Source: Ruminococcus sp. zg-924
GTDB taxonomy: Bacteria > Bacillota > Clostridia > Oscillospirales > Acutalibacteraceae
Length of the DNA: 38,357 nt
Direction: 5' to 3'
Assembly (NCBI RefSeq): GCF_024433635.1
Contig: NZ_WNJZ01000020.1
Span: 1 to 38,357, forward strand
In this document: piece after piece, positions 8,401 through 15,746 of the stretch
How positions within the stretch are numbered: the stretch's first letter is position 1
How the letters are laid out: each line of letters opens with the position of its first letter
Notes under the pieces: generated by a model
Told to the model about the DNA's origin: nothing
Databases searched by the model: none
The model's input: the letters and a program-made list of their open reading frames with translations, nothing else
Program-made: the position numbers and the translations under genes

Positions 8401-9949
8401 CGGTTTGCCGGATTATATTGTTATACTGATCAATATGGATTCCACCATGAGAATGGGGGAATTCAAAGGCAGGTTTGGAAGCCATGTAGGTTTCGTTCAA
8501 GGTACAGCAGAAGATATCTGCAGCCGGATAGTTTCTTTTGAGGTTAGCAAGCATTTTCGCATATGCAACCGAGAATACGGTCTCGTCCCCTTGAATATAC
8601 CCATCCACAATCATTCTGTTTTTTTCGTCATAGAACCCTTTGCGTTCTTCTTCGACCTGTGAGCCATATGCCCAGTCATTCGTTCCGAGATAAACAATAA
8701 TGGCATCCGGCTTGATTTCTCCAATATGCAACGCTCCGGTTCGCTCGTCACTGCACCCAGACGGAAAAAGCGTATCACGGTTCGGAAGTTTTGTCACACG
8801 GCTGCCGGACCAGGAATTGTTCACAAGGAGTTCGCCGCCGAAATAGTCAATGACCTTGCCCCACCAGGTGTCCTTCATCTCATGGACGCCTGTTTTATCG
8901 CAGGCTTCTCCGGTATAGAAAAGGTTATACCCGCCGGGATTGTATCCTTCAAGCGTGCTGATAGAATCACCCAATATGGAAAACTGCTTTCCAAAATATT
9001 TATTTTTTTCCTGCCATTCCCGATAGGGGTTAAATTGTTCGCCGCCCTTCAGCACCCGACCGGAAGGCAGAGTTACAGATCCAATGGCTTGTGAAAGCGC
9101 CCAACTATCAGAAAAACGAAGCTTATTTGCCTCTGCAGATATGACGAAGAATTCTCTCTCGAACGCCATAATATTCGGGCACGGCTCAAAAGGATCGCCG
9201 TTTACCGTACTTTTGATTGCAAAAACAATCTTTTCAAACTGCTCTGCATACCGGTTTTCCTCGATTACCTCATGAAATGCCTCAGCAACGATATCCGGAG
9301 GATTTTTGAATGTCCCACAGCCAAACGCACCAAGGATCAATACTGTAACACCGTTTTCGATGGCAACTTCGAAAATATTTCTGATTCGTCCCTTAAACAG
9401 TGTTTTTAACGCTGTTTTGTTGGTATATTTTCTCTTCGCAAGATAAGGGGCGGCACAGGTAATCACATCCACCTGAAACCATTCCTGTTCCGGCATCAGT
9501 TGAGGAATATCCTCATCATTTTTGAATACAGTCACCCCTTGGGTGTAAATCAAGCGGTCTGAGTAGAAATGATTATGTAATGACCTGTTATATCCATAAT
9601 AATCCAAAAACGGCGATGAGGTCAGGCAAACATAGAGATTACTGCTGCGGCATAAACACTCCTCCTGAGCCATTGCGCCGTTTTGTGCGCCACCACCCGG
9701 CGTCACCGGGTTGGCAAAGTTCAGAACAGCTGTCTTTCCTGCGCGCAGATGTTTTTTCGCCGCAGAATAGGTCGTATCCTCTTCAACTGTAATATCCGCT
9801 GAATGTCCGCCAATGTGCCTTTGTGAAACAAATTGCTCCAAATACACCTTTGAAGAGGCTTTAGCCCGATCTGTTTCAGCTTTCAATGCCGGCGATTCGG
9901 AAAAAGCAACAGTATCTCTAAAAGAAGCTATTAAATCATCCCTACTCAT
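5468..9949 (-). CDS. Giant PARG-SGNH-zinc ribbon-FHA-SseB-Ser/Thr kinase fusion
   Basis: 1493 residues. Residues 1-290 are a TIGR02452/DUF2263 microbial PARG domain (NFANPVTPGGGAQNGAMAQE, with GGG 85-87 and the paired Glu 96-97 for ADP-ribose cleavage). Residues 320-565 are an SGNH hydrolase (GDSIS 327, GTND 422, DGSHP 538). Residues 570-640 hold zinc-ribbon cysteines (CRRC; CCPHC). Residues 640-920 are unassigned. Residues 950-1045 are FHA (NIGRHQECAIW, STNGTWLN). Residues 1050-1200 resemble SseB. Residues 1221-1475 are an apparently active Hanks-type kinase: LGRGGMSVVY, AVK, YGDMKPGN, DFG, and GTKGFAPPEQ activation loop. No membrane segment. The gene lies 10 bases after a vWA gene on the same strand, resembling TerY-P-type vWA/kinase pairs. 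It may couple phospho-signalling to removal of ADP-ribose. The combined role is inferred. Confidence 0.85.
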   Translation of the reverse strand: MSRDDLIASFRDTVAFSESPALKAETDRAKASSKVYLEQFVSQRHIGGHSADITVEEDTTYSAAKKHLRAGKTAVLNFANPVTPGGGAQNGAMAQEECLCRSSNLYVCLTSSPFLDYYGYNRSLHNHFYSDRLIYTQGVTVFKNDEDIPQLMPEQEWFQVDVITCAAPYLAKRKYTNKTALKTLFKGRIRNIFEVAIENGVTVLILGAFGCGTFKNPPDIVAEAFHEVIEENRYAEQFEKIVFAIKSTVNGDPFEPCPNIMAFEREFFVISAEANKLRFSDSWALSQAIGSVTLPSGRVLKGGEQFNPYREWQEKNKYFGKQFSILGDSISTLEGYNPGGYNLFYTGEACDKTGVHEMKDTWWGKVIDYFGGELLVNNSWSGSRVTKLPNRDTLFPSGCSDERTGALHIGEIKPDAIIVYLGTNDWAYGSQVEEERKGFYDEKNRMIVDGYIQGDETVFSVAYAKMLANLKRNYPAADIFCCTLNETYMASKPAFEFPHSHGGIHIDQYNNIIRQTAKKYGCAVVDLYDSHLPYDAVDGSHPTGAGMNTLATLMLRSMCDSGGTAFLNCDGTHDFITAEEYTGGSRQVCRRCGFKKQNSTLFPPNDKPSKGLQIVKCENGHFYDGNKYTCCPHCGVEVVNKGVRKGIVFTQNHDCRSTFEKFWDIFGGILMTSSTQGCFGYPGQYHSKNYKYKFFPLETATTHKLEYGTEIRIDEISEDGCALTICPDGVPAPHNCAQEEYPKSIHVKWEKEINLPIMQMPTDVICTLSICLKKMTDFSVKKQIKEFSIRDGNFPIANYVYRAGTLKGYNRINGSRDGGLRFPNGFFDDIIVKLSKEQEEAIQTLLQSVSFGEWKTDYGIAEKFGCPGFCITSSFFCKFDDESEFVYYPSGENPGEFNKLIQFLKSICPLPAYTSFVEPKPIKKADPDIIDLNPNCTTLLYSVEMGISLYSESKKENITIHKSEFNIGRHQECAIWLMDSFVARLQATILFENSTWLLRDNHSTNGTWLNNIKLIPWKKYVLHPDDVIDFAHREKFVAFISRPALGEFEKDSQNAVSILESAIGTFHDSDHKDELSFKVVIFSLVHAPLYVPVTIDMSAMFGDIDPAKLKVGEVIHPQKDVRTKIQTITVNGNEFFPMFTSTEELNKGPTTSTIRFYPQDYLTRIMPTGKDIVINPFSGKSFIVNQKMMQELIYPIVKQEAAKVNRVIVANTETDWIGKQIGGKYEVTRLLGRGGMSVVYLAKDLNHKDKQWAVKIHTKTSSGFNHLHAAILQEAHMMMQFNHAAIPKIVDLIEDDENLIVVREYIEGETLSELVKRKGIFKDCDVISVGLHLAAALNYLHTFKPPYIYGDMKPGNVMITGAGEIKLIDFGIAIPFTNGNSNDSIHHIIGTKGFAPPEQFTGKVDQRSDIFSLGMTLYNLLTGISPNEPPFETPPVRQMNPAISAGLEYIIQRCTKLNPDERYASCVEVMTDLNNVQNLPPKKGFFANIFGKK

Positions 9950-9958
9950 TATGGTACC

Positions 9959-10475
9959 TCACTTTCTGTTTTTGTTATCTTCCTCGATTCTTTCGCCCCA
10001 ATCGGCCGCGAGTGGCTGATTGCAGCGCATGGCGCAAACAGTTTCTGATACCGTGTTATACAGCACCTGCGTGCCCTGTGAATCGGCACGGTAATTGACC
10101 GCCCGGTCGCGGTCGATGCCGAAATGCGCTGCTGTCTGGACGGCGTCGATATTTGCGCCAATGAACAGAAACTCCCAGCCGTACTTTTCCTTCTGGCGCT
10201 CGACCATCTTCTTGACCTCATCGCTGGAATACCGATGGCTAGCGTTTTCCATACCATCGGTGGTAATGACGAACATCGTGTGCGCCGGCACATCCTCTGG
10301 GCGGGCGTATTTGTGGATGTTCCCGATATGGTGAATCGCTCCGCCAATGGCGTCGATGAGTGCTGTGCAGCCTCGGACAGTGTAATCGGCCTCAGTCATC
10401 TTCGGGACATCCGCAAGCCGCACACGGTCGTGCAGCACCACGCTGACATTGTCACAAACAGCACGGTGGAAACGC
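9959..10475 (-). pseudogene. N-terminally truncated vWA (TerY-like) protein
   Basis: From GTG 10441 the frame encodes 160 residues with VRGCTALIDAIGGAIHHIGN (the MIDAS threonine), ITTDGMENASHRYSSDEVKK and GWEFLFIGANIDAVQTA, typical of a von Willebrand A domain. The first strand with the DxSxS metal motif is absent. Just upstream, VSTVLF is found in another frame, and removing two bases (GT near 10455) would give VSTVLFDNVSVVLHDRV. Homology then stops at about 10472, where the plus-strand leader of the DUF6809 gene begins. The gene seems to have lost its 5' third by recombination. It precedes the kinase fusion by 10 bases. Confidence 0.7.
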
Positions 10476-10513
10476 TACATTTTTACGGCATGGATGCACG
10501 GGTTTTTCAATAA
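10466..10513 (+). other. Conserved 15-residue ORF upstream of DUF6809 (copy 1)
   Basis: GTG 10466 opens a frame encoding METLHFYGMDARVFQ, ending 17 bases before the DUF6809 start. The same peptide with conservative changes (MKTLYLYGMDARVSQ, TTG start) precedes the second DUF6809 copy at the same spacing. The following spacer, including TAAATTAAGGAGAAACTGCC, is identical. Similarity stops at the start codon. It may be a leader peptide or the 3' end of a lost gene; no ribosome site precedes it. Confidence 0.35.
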
Positions 10514-10530
10514 ATTAAGGAGAAACTGCC

Positions 10531-10836
10531 ATGACAAATTTTATTGAAGAGTTCTACTACGGCAATATTGATCCACAGGCGCGAAGCTTTGAGCAAAACC
10601 AAAAGGTGCAACGCGATATGCAGACACTCACCGAAAGCGAGGACTTCCTCACGGACAAGCTATCTGGTGAGGAAAAGAAACGGTTTATCCAATACGTCGA
10701 TGCCTGGGCATCCGTCAATGGTGAGTCCACCCTCGACAGCTTCATCACCGGCTTCCGCCTCGGCGCACAATTCACATTCGATACCTTCGCCACTTTGAAA
10801 ACACCCTACACGGACTACTTAAAAGATGAGATATAA
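10531..10836 (+). CDS. DUF6809-like protein (101 residues)
   Basis: ATG 10531 follows AAGGAG at a good distance. The product starts MTNFIEEFYYGNIDPQARSF and continues with a conserved helical body (LSGEEKKRFIQYVDAWASVN, ITGFRLGAQFTFDTF). It matches, from memory, the DUF6809 family of small helical proteins common in clostridial mobile islands; function unknown. No membrane or secretion signal. It appears complete and has a truncated paralogue at 13540-13704. Its 5' flank abuts the truncated vWA gene, marking a recombination joint. Confidence 0.65.
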   Translation: MTNFIEEFYYGNIDPQARSFEQNQKVQRDMQTLTESEDFLTDKLSGEEKKRFIQYVDAWASVNGESTLDSFITGFRLGAQFTFDTFATLKTPYTDYLKDEI

Positions 10837-10879
10837 AGCATAATCCGGCCATGAAAAGATGAGTGTTGGCATAATTTTA

Positions 10880-11635
10880 TTATTTGTTGAACTGTCTTTC
10901 CAAAGATTTCAATAATGTTGATAGGCCCGATGAATACTCGTCCCCATTGAATCTAAGGTACTTTATTTGAGAAATCAATGTTGGCGGAGCTGAATCATCG
11001 ATGATTATTGGGTATATTATACAGGATTTATCATAAAGTGCTTTCCCATAAAAAGCACCCCATTCATCCTTACAGCATACCGACTCTAGATAATCTTTTG
11101 AAATAATCATTATAAGGGCCTTGCTTTCATGTAGCCCTGCACTGATTTTTTCAAAAATTCTCTCACCGATTTCTATTGACCAATCATCTAAAAATACAGA
11201 AAATCCAGCATCCATTAAATCAGTAGTGAGTGCTCTGGAAAATGCCAAATCACTAGTAGAATGGGATATAAAAACCTCGGTTTTATCCTAATCCTGGAAT
11301 TTTTGCATTGAGTGAAGATGTCTCTCTGTCAGCATGTCGGAACAAAGGATTCTTTCATGTAATAGAGCGATTTCTTCTTCGGGCTGCAGATTCTCCGTTG
11401 CACAGTTTTCGTATAATTTCTGATCAATTTCAGCCCAGCGATCTGCAAGACATTTTGTTGGTATAACAGATGTTGCATCTGATTTGCTGACTTTATAATA
11501 GGCGGTGCAATGAATTGATATATTGGGATAGACAATCAGTTTGCCATCTAGATCGGCATCGTCAAAATATCCTATCTTCCCTTTATACGGGCCTTTTGTA
11601 ATCAATATCGGCCCATAGTTCAAGTCATCCTTCAT
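10880..11635 (-). pseudogene. KOW/SH3-like plus TIR protein split by an in-frame TAG
   Basis: ATG 11635 (GGGAG ribosome site) opens a 115-residue frame beginning MKDDLNYGPILITKGPYKGK, an SH3/KOW-like barrel. It ends at TAG 11288-11290. The same frame continues without a usable start as DKTEVFISHSTSDLAFSRAL, the first strand of a TIR domain, then FSVFLDDWSIEIGERI and SVCCKDEWGAFYGKA, whose Glu is the expected catalytic residue of NAD-cleaving TIRs, ending at 10880. TIR proteins with such N-terminal domains are, as I recall, normally single chains of about 250 residues. Restart at TTG 11248 would remove strand A. Hence a nonsense mutation, read-through, or a sequence error. Confidence 0.75.
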
Positions 11636-11695
11636 GTTGCTCCCTCTCTTTATATTGCGAGATTATTTTCAGAAATTACATAATCAATAATCTAT

Positions 11696-13147
11696 TTATT
11701 GCTCCGTACCGCGATAGCCATGCTTTTCAGCGTTCCCAAGCAAGTACAAAAATGCAAACGCTGGTATACGCAGTAGCTCATTACCGCATTTTGTGTTGTG
11801 AACACCGAAGTCGTTTGCATTCTTAGTCACAATAATGGCAGCCGAGGACTCCTCGCATAATTCAATAATTGCATCGTCATCGGCAATCGGTGCGCCCTCT
11901 CTGTACTTAACTTCGATAAGGATATTTTTGACATTGGGGTAATCAACCACAACATCTATTTCCTTATTCTTTTTTCCACCACGAAAATATCCAACAGATG
12001 TTGCAATCTGATAGTAGAAAGCTGCAATATGCTTATATACTGCTGTTTCAACGATTTTTCCCATCTCGGTGGGATCTGACAATACAGCATCGTCCATCAG
12101 CACGGCATTCCTAATAGCTGCGTCAGCAATATAAATTTTAGGGCGAGCTCTCAAGACTTTTTTGCCTGCCATATCTACCGGCCAACTTTGATATATCAAA
12201 TTGGCACTTTCAAGATATTGGATATAGCTTTCGACAGTTGTTCTGGAAACACCGTTTAATTCTTTTGCGATGGCATCGATTGATACGATTTCCGAAGAGA
12301 CATTGCATAAATACAGGAAAATTCTTTCAAGTTCTGTTGCGTTGCGAATGTTGTAAAGAGAAGGTAAATCTCGCTTAAGCACCTTATCTACAACATCCTC
12401 ACGCATAATCTGCTGTGCCATCAAATCATTGTCTGCCAACGCTAATTCAGGGAATCCACCCACCTGCAAATAACGCATAAAGTGATTTTGCACTTTGGAA
12501 AGCTGCATCATGATTTGCGTTCGCTCAATTTGTGTTTTGCGGAGAAGTGATGTGATCTTCAGATTTTCAGGAACATTCGGGCGGTCCAGTTCCAGTAGCT
12601 CGCAGTATTCGTAGAAGGACAGCGTCGGCACTTGGATAACAGTCCATCGCCCTGCACCGCTTTCTCTTGTGCCTTTCATCAAAGCAGGGCTGGCAGATCC
12701 AGTTGCTATAACACGGGTATCCGGTTGCATGTCGTAAATCGTTTTCAGCCAGCGATCCCAATCTTGTGCATACTGAACTTCATCAAAAAAATAGTATACA
12801 TCCTGTTCTGCGTATATATTTTCATGATAGCATTCTAACACTTCTTGAAACTGGCTAAGCTTTAGCATGGGATGATCCATGGAAATAAATACTATTTTTT
12901 GAGGCGACACACCAGACTTTAGCAAAGCATCAATCATTTGATATTGAATTGTGGTCTTTCCTACACGGCGAGTTCCAGTCAGCACAACAGATCGACGAAT
13001 ATCTTTTTCGCTTAGTCGTTTCATCGCTTCATAAAACGCAAACCTTTTGTACGTTTTTGCCATTTTCGGGCTAACAGCACCGGTCTTCCACCATGGGTTA
13101 TATGCTGTCAGAACTTTGAGGATGCCCTCTTTTGTTGTAATTGCCAT
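11696..13147 (-). CDS. AAA ATPase with DUF4143 C-terminal domain
   Basis: 483 residues from ATG 13147, eight bases after AAGGAG; the GTG at 13156 is too close to that site. It has Walker A TGTRRVGKTT (57-66), Walker B YYFFDEVQ (about 118-125), a sensor-like ATGSASPAL, and a C-terminal DUF4143 region resembling a PD-D/ExK nuclease (EIDVVVDYP then LIEVKYREG). This family of stand-alone ATPases is widespread in clostridia and Bacteroidetes. The true function is unclear; defence or transcriptional roles have been suggested. The gene is monocistronic, with its own strong promoter at 13169-13197. Confidence 0.85.
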   Translation of the reverse strand: MAITTKEGILKVLTAYNPWWKTGAVSPKMAKTYKRFAFYEAMKRLSEKDIRRSVVLTGTRRVGKTTIQYQMIDALLKSGVSPQKIVFISMDHPMLKLSQFQEVLECYHENIYAEQDVYYFFDEVQYAQDWDRWLKTIYDMQPDTRVIATGSASPALMKGTRESGAGRWTVIQVPTLSFYEYCELLELDRPNVPENLKITSLLRKTQIERTQIMMQLSKVQNHFMRYLQVGGFPELALADNDLMAQQIMREDVVDKVLKRDLPSLYNIRNATELERIFLYLCNVSSEIVSIDAIAKELNGVSRTTVESYIQYLESANLIYQSWPVDMAGKKVLRARPKIYIADAAIRNAVLMDDAVLSDPTEMGKIVETAVYKHIAAFYYQIATSVGYFRGGKKNKEIDVVVDYPNVKNILIEVKYREGAPIADDDAIIELCEESSAAIIVTKNANDFGVHNTKCGNELLRIPAFAFLYLLGNAEKHGYRGTEQ

Positions 13148-13168
13148 TGCACTCACTCCTTTTTATAG

Positions 13169-13197
13169 AGTATAGCCTATAAATCAATTATTGTCAA
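13169..13197 (-). promoter_or_regulatory. SigA promoter of the AAA/DUF4143 gene
   Basis: On the minus strand TTGACA (13197-13192) and TATACT (13174-13169) are separated by 17 bases and lie 22 bases ahead of the start codon. The -10 box overlaps a small palindrome, TATAGCCTATA (13171-13181), which could be an operator. The leader is very short. Confidence 0.8.
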
Positions 13198-13254
13198 CAA
13201 TTAATATAAATATACTATGACTAAAATTTTTATATTAGTAATATTTCTTTCGAT

Positions 13255-13490
13255 TATTGTAGTAAGTCTCCATAACTTGTCTTTTTGCTCCATAAGTCAC
13301 CGCCAGTCGTGCTATGGTCATCGTACGCGTAACGGAAGTGAGAGTAAGGGCAACTATGTGGGGGATGGATTTCCCATAAATCTCCATAGCTCGCCTTATT
13401 GCTCCATAAGTCGCCGCCAGTCGCGCTATGGTCATAGTGGGCGTGACGGAAGTGAGAGCAACGCCCGAAACACATTGAAAACACTATATT
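13255..13490. repeat. Two imperfect 114-bp tandem repeats
   Basis: Within the 390-bp gap between the AAA gene and the second DUF6809 copy, two copies of a unit with 114-base period are visible. The shared block runs TCCATAAGTCRCCGCCAGTC (R is A in one copy, G in the other) followed by GCTATGGTCAT and GACGGAAGTGAGAG-like sequence. The period is a multiple of three, and on the minus strand both units read TIARLAATYGA / TIARLAVTYGA, so a repetitive coding origin is possible. GC content is higher than the flanks. No ribosome site is seen. Confidence 0.65.
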
Positions 13491-13522
13491 TATACGGCAT
13501 GGACGCACGAGTTTCTCAATAA
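13475..13522 (+). other. Conserved 15-residue ORF upstream of DUF6809 (copy 2)
   Basis: TTG 13475 opens a frame encoding MKTLYLYGMDARVSQ, ending 17 bases before the truncated DUF6809 copy, as at 10466-10513. Ten of fifteen residues are identical between copies, and the spacer to the next ATG is identical. It may be a leader peptide or a gene end. Confidence 0.35.
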
Positions 13523-13539
13523 ATTAAGGAGAAACTGCC

Positions 13540-13704
13540 ATGAAAAACTTCATAGAAGAATTCTACTACGGTAACATCGACCCGCAGGCGCGTAGCTTTG
13601 AGCAGAACAAAAAGGTGCAGCGCGATATGCAGACTCTCAACGAAAGCGAGGACTTCCTCACGGGTAAGCTTTCCGGCGAAGATGAGGAAACGGAGCAGGC
13701 ATAG
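13540..13704 (+). pseudogene. Truncated DUF6809 paralogue
   Basis: ATG 13540, with the same AAGGAGAAACTGCC leader as copy 1, encodes MKNFIEEFYYGNIDPQARSF and then FEQNKKVQRDMQTL in line with the gene at 10531-10836. After LSGE the sequence leaves the family and stops at TAG 13704 as DEETEQA, so only 54 of about 100 residues remain. The 5' halves of the two copies are closely similar at the DNA level, indicating a duplication with later deletion. Confidence 0.7.
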
Positions 13705-13743
13705 TACCTACTCCGTACATAAATAGTTTATATTAAAAATGGG

Positions 13744-14103
13744 TTAATACCAAGTAACTGTCCCACGCTCCAACTTTTTGCCCTTGTTAATAGCATCAGA
13801 TATTCTGGCTATAACATGATCTGCGTAGAAAGTAGAAACCTCAGGTTGAGTTGAAGAAGGCCATTCGTCCTCTGTTAGTTCTGGTTGTCCTTCAGCAATA
13901 CGCGTAGCATTAACACTATTTCTTAAAGAATTCAATTCTTCAACAGATACTTCATGCGAAAAATCCGTTGGTGCAAGCTTTGTAATACCTATCGTATTGT
14001 TTATTTTATCAACCGTAATTATCCCATTTTCCTCCGAACCTTCGGGATAGTAATAATAGATGATGGTTTCTTCATTTTCGAAAATAAGCTTAAATTTTAC
14101 CAT
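13744..14103 (-). CDS. Hypothetical 119-residue protein
   Basis: ATG 14103 is preceded by GAGG at six bases. The product (MVKFKLIFENEETIIYYYYP at its start; TWY at its end) looks like a small beta-rich cytoplasmic protein with an acidic middle. No motif is recognised; it could be an immunity-type protein, but nothing in the sequence proves that. It lies just outside the left end of the integrated element, next to the terminator that originally followed tRNA-fMet. Confidence 0.5.
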   Translation of the reverse strand: MVKFKLIFENEETIIYYYYPEGSEENGIITVDKINNTIGITKLAPTDFSHEVSVEELNSLRNSVNATRIAEGQPELTEDEWPSSTQPEVSTFYADHVIARISDAINKGKKLERGTVTWY

Positions 14104-14123
14104 CTTTAACCTCGATTAAACAA

Positions 14124-14157
14124 AAGTGGATGTAACTGAAATCCGTTACATCCACTT
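14124..14157 (-). terminator. Original tRNA-fMet terminator, now beside attL
   Basis: AAGTGGATGTAAC (14124-14136) and GTTACATCCACTT (14145-14157) form a perfect 13-bp stem with an 8-base loop. On the minus strand it is followed by TTTGTTT. Its position, four bases beyond the duplicated tRNA 3' end, fits the terminator of the tRNA gene before the element inserted. Confidence 0.75.
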
Positions 14158-14161
14158 GATA

Positions 14162-14206
<45 letters not shown>

Positions 14207-14324
14207 TTTTATCATCCAACTTTTGCATTTAGTGGCAATTTTGAATAAAACCCATTGCTATGGGATTTTTCCTCTTTTGCCCTTGTGTAATTTAAAGTAA
14301 CTTTCGGTAATTTCAAGCCAACTT

Positions 14325-14347
14325 GTTGGCTTTTTGTTGGCTTTTTT
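14325..14347 (+). repeat. 23-bp end repeat, left copy
   Basis: GTTGGCTTTTTGTTGGC followed by TTTTTT is identical to 30657-30679 just after the integrase gene, in the same orientation. Each copy lies within 185 bases of an att site, so these may be integrase arm-type sites, or the left copy may be a scar of an earlier tandem element. The flank 14207-14324 also holds a terminator-like stem, AAAACCCAT/ATGGGATTTT, and no gene. Confidence 0.5.
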
Positions 14348-14389
14348 GCTCTCGTTTATAACGCAGTGGGATTAATGCTTGTAGTATAG

Positions 14390-14640
14390 TTACGGGTAAA
14401 GCATAAGGGTTTTATCGCCGACAGTCATTGAAACAAGGTTATTACTATCATTATAATAATACTTTGTTACTGTTCCGTCAATACTTTTTTGTGTTCTTAT
14501 ACCGGAAATATCATATGTATAGCTTGTCGTCTTGTTGTCCTTTGTCAGCGTAGCAAGCTGTCTGCCGTTTTTCCACGAGAAGGTCATTCCGTTGCGGTAG
14601 GAAATCGGATTACCGATTTAGTCATAGGTTATCGCTCGTG
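14390..14640 (-). pseudogene. Truncated RHS core fragment (cassette 4)
   Basis: The frame starts as ITYD, stop (TAA at about 14619, where active copies have GAA or GAT), then IGNPISYRNGMTFSW and NGRQLATLTKDNKTTSY, and ends SMTVGDKTLMLYP. This matches the RHS core of the gene at 19850-25843 but breaks off before the DPVTGRF hallmark and has no toxin tip. It is the most eroded cassette and lies at the element's left end. Confidence 0.8.
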
Positions 14641-14674
14641 ATTTTTATTCACTATTGTATATTCTGTTTATACA

Positions 14675-14707
14675 GCATTACAGCCCCACAAAGTGGGGCT
14701 GTAATGC
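14675..14707 (-). terminator. 15-bp hairpin terminator after immunity gene 3
   Basis: GCATTACAGCCCCAC (14675-14689) and GTGGGGCTGTAATGC (14693-14707) form a perfect stem around AAA, 30 bases downstream of the lipoprotein stop at 14738. It would separate cassette 3 from the cassette 4 remnant. Confidence 0.75.
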
Positions 14708-14737
14708 ATAGATTTTGTTGTAACACTTAATTTGATG

Positions 14738-15733
14738 TTATTTTTCATTGAGCACAATCCGTTCAATCGTATTGCCGTTTTGCGACACTCTGTAAATCTC
14801 TCCGCACATATTATAAAGGTAAATCCATTCCGTATCGAAAATATAGATTTCCTCTGCCCTTAAATCGCATAGCTTATTGATTTCACCACTTGTGTCACAC
14901 GAGAACACACCACCCTTTGTAGAATAATAAACCATATCCTCGCAGGAATTCATACTGTCGATTTTTTCTTGGTAAATAAATTCTGTTGTTCCGTTTTCTA
15001 TTGAATATCTATACATACCGTTTTCATAGCAATCAATATAAAGATAGCCGCCGCACTCAAGAAAATATTTACATCTAATTGCTTCAAGCTCGCTGATATA
15101 TTCGCACTTTCCGTTACCCTTATTTATATCAGTTCGATAAAGCCATCCGCTATCGTTCATAACATAAACTGTGTTATCGTGTGGATAAAAAGCAACAGGA
15201 TGTCCCGTAATACCGTACAAGTTAAACTCATCCTCACCGTTTTTCTTTACGCTAAGCCTACTGCTGTTCCCCGGAAAACGAATTATTAAATCATCAGATA
15301 AATAAACGCTTGTTGACCAGAAAATTAGATCAAAATCGCTCGTAACAAGCTTTTCTTTTTTATCATCAAGTACTGAATACTCATTTGTAAAACCGTCTAA
15401 TAAAAGCAAGTCATTTTTATACTGAAACATTAACGGATTGCAGAACATATCAGATGCAGATATGGTTTTAGAACCCTGAATCAACACATTGCATCCGTTG
15501 TTATTTAATGCATAAACTCCCCTGAACCACACTTCGTTTGTGTAATAACTGCAATAAAGTGTATCGTTCGCATATGTCATTCTCGCCCCGGCATTATTAT
15601 TGTTAAAGGAGTTTTCCAACTGATGATACTCAAACTTACTAGCGATTGGATAATTATAAAAATTACAAGAATTTAGACAAAAAGAACAGTAAATTATTAA
15701 AATAAACATCAGCATATTCCTTGCTCTTTTCAT
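14738..15733 (-). CDS. DUF5050-like lipoprotein, probable immunity protein of tip 3
   Basis: 331 residues with a lipoprotein signal (hydrophobic MLMFILIIYCSFCLNSC, lipobox LNSC), then repeated short beta motifs (GVYALNNNG, DSGWLYRTDINKG, GGYLYIDC, TEWIYLYNMCGEIYRVSQNG) of a propeller-like DUF5050 fold. It starts 13 bases after the stop of the tip 3 fragment. A clear homologue (18852-19835) follows the related tip of the full-length RHS gene, so tip type and immunity type go together. Anchoring outside the cytoplasmic membrane suggests that the toxin acts at or outside the membrane. The immunity role is inferred from position and pairing. Confidence 0.7.
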   Translation of the reverse strand: MKRARNMLMFILIIYCSFCLNSCNFYNYPIASKFEYHQLENSFNNNNAGARMTYANDTLYCSYYTNEVWFRGVYALNNNGCNVLIQGSKTISASDMFCNPLMFQYKNDLLLLDGFTNEYSVLDDKKEKLVTSDFDLIFWSTSVYLSDDLIIRFPGNSSRLSVKKNGEDEFNLYGITGHPVAFYPHDNTVYVMNDSGWLYRTDINKGNGKCEYISELEAIRCKYFLECGGYLYIDCYENGMYRYSIENGTTEFIYQEKIDSMNSCEDMVYYSTKGGVFSCDTSGEINKLCDLRAEEIYIFDTEWIYLYNMCGEIYRVSQNGNTIERIVLNEK

Positions 15734-15746
15734 ACGATCCTCCTAA

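Noticed and set aside
8293-10513. Plus-strand ORFs opposite the kinase fusion and the vWA gene
   Set aside because: Shadows of strong minus-strand coding frames with recognised domains.
1260-11290. Genetic code with TAG reassigned to glutamine
   Set aside because: Two genes continue in frame past TAG, but mobC and the zinc-ribbon gene use TAG as a genuine stop, and other disruptions are TAA or frameshifts; decay or error is simpler.
13217-13522. 101-residue plus-strand protein through the tandem repeats
   Set aside because: No ribosome site, low-complexity repeat-derived sequence, and it starts inside the AAA gene's upstream region; only the last 15 codons show conservation.
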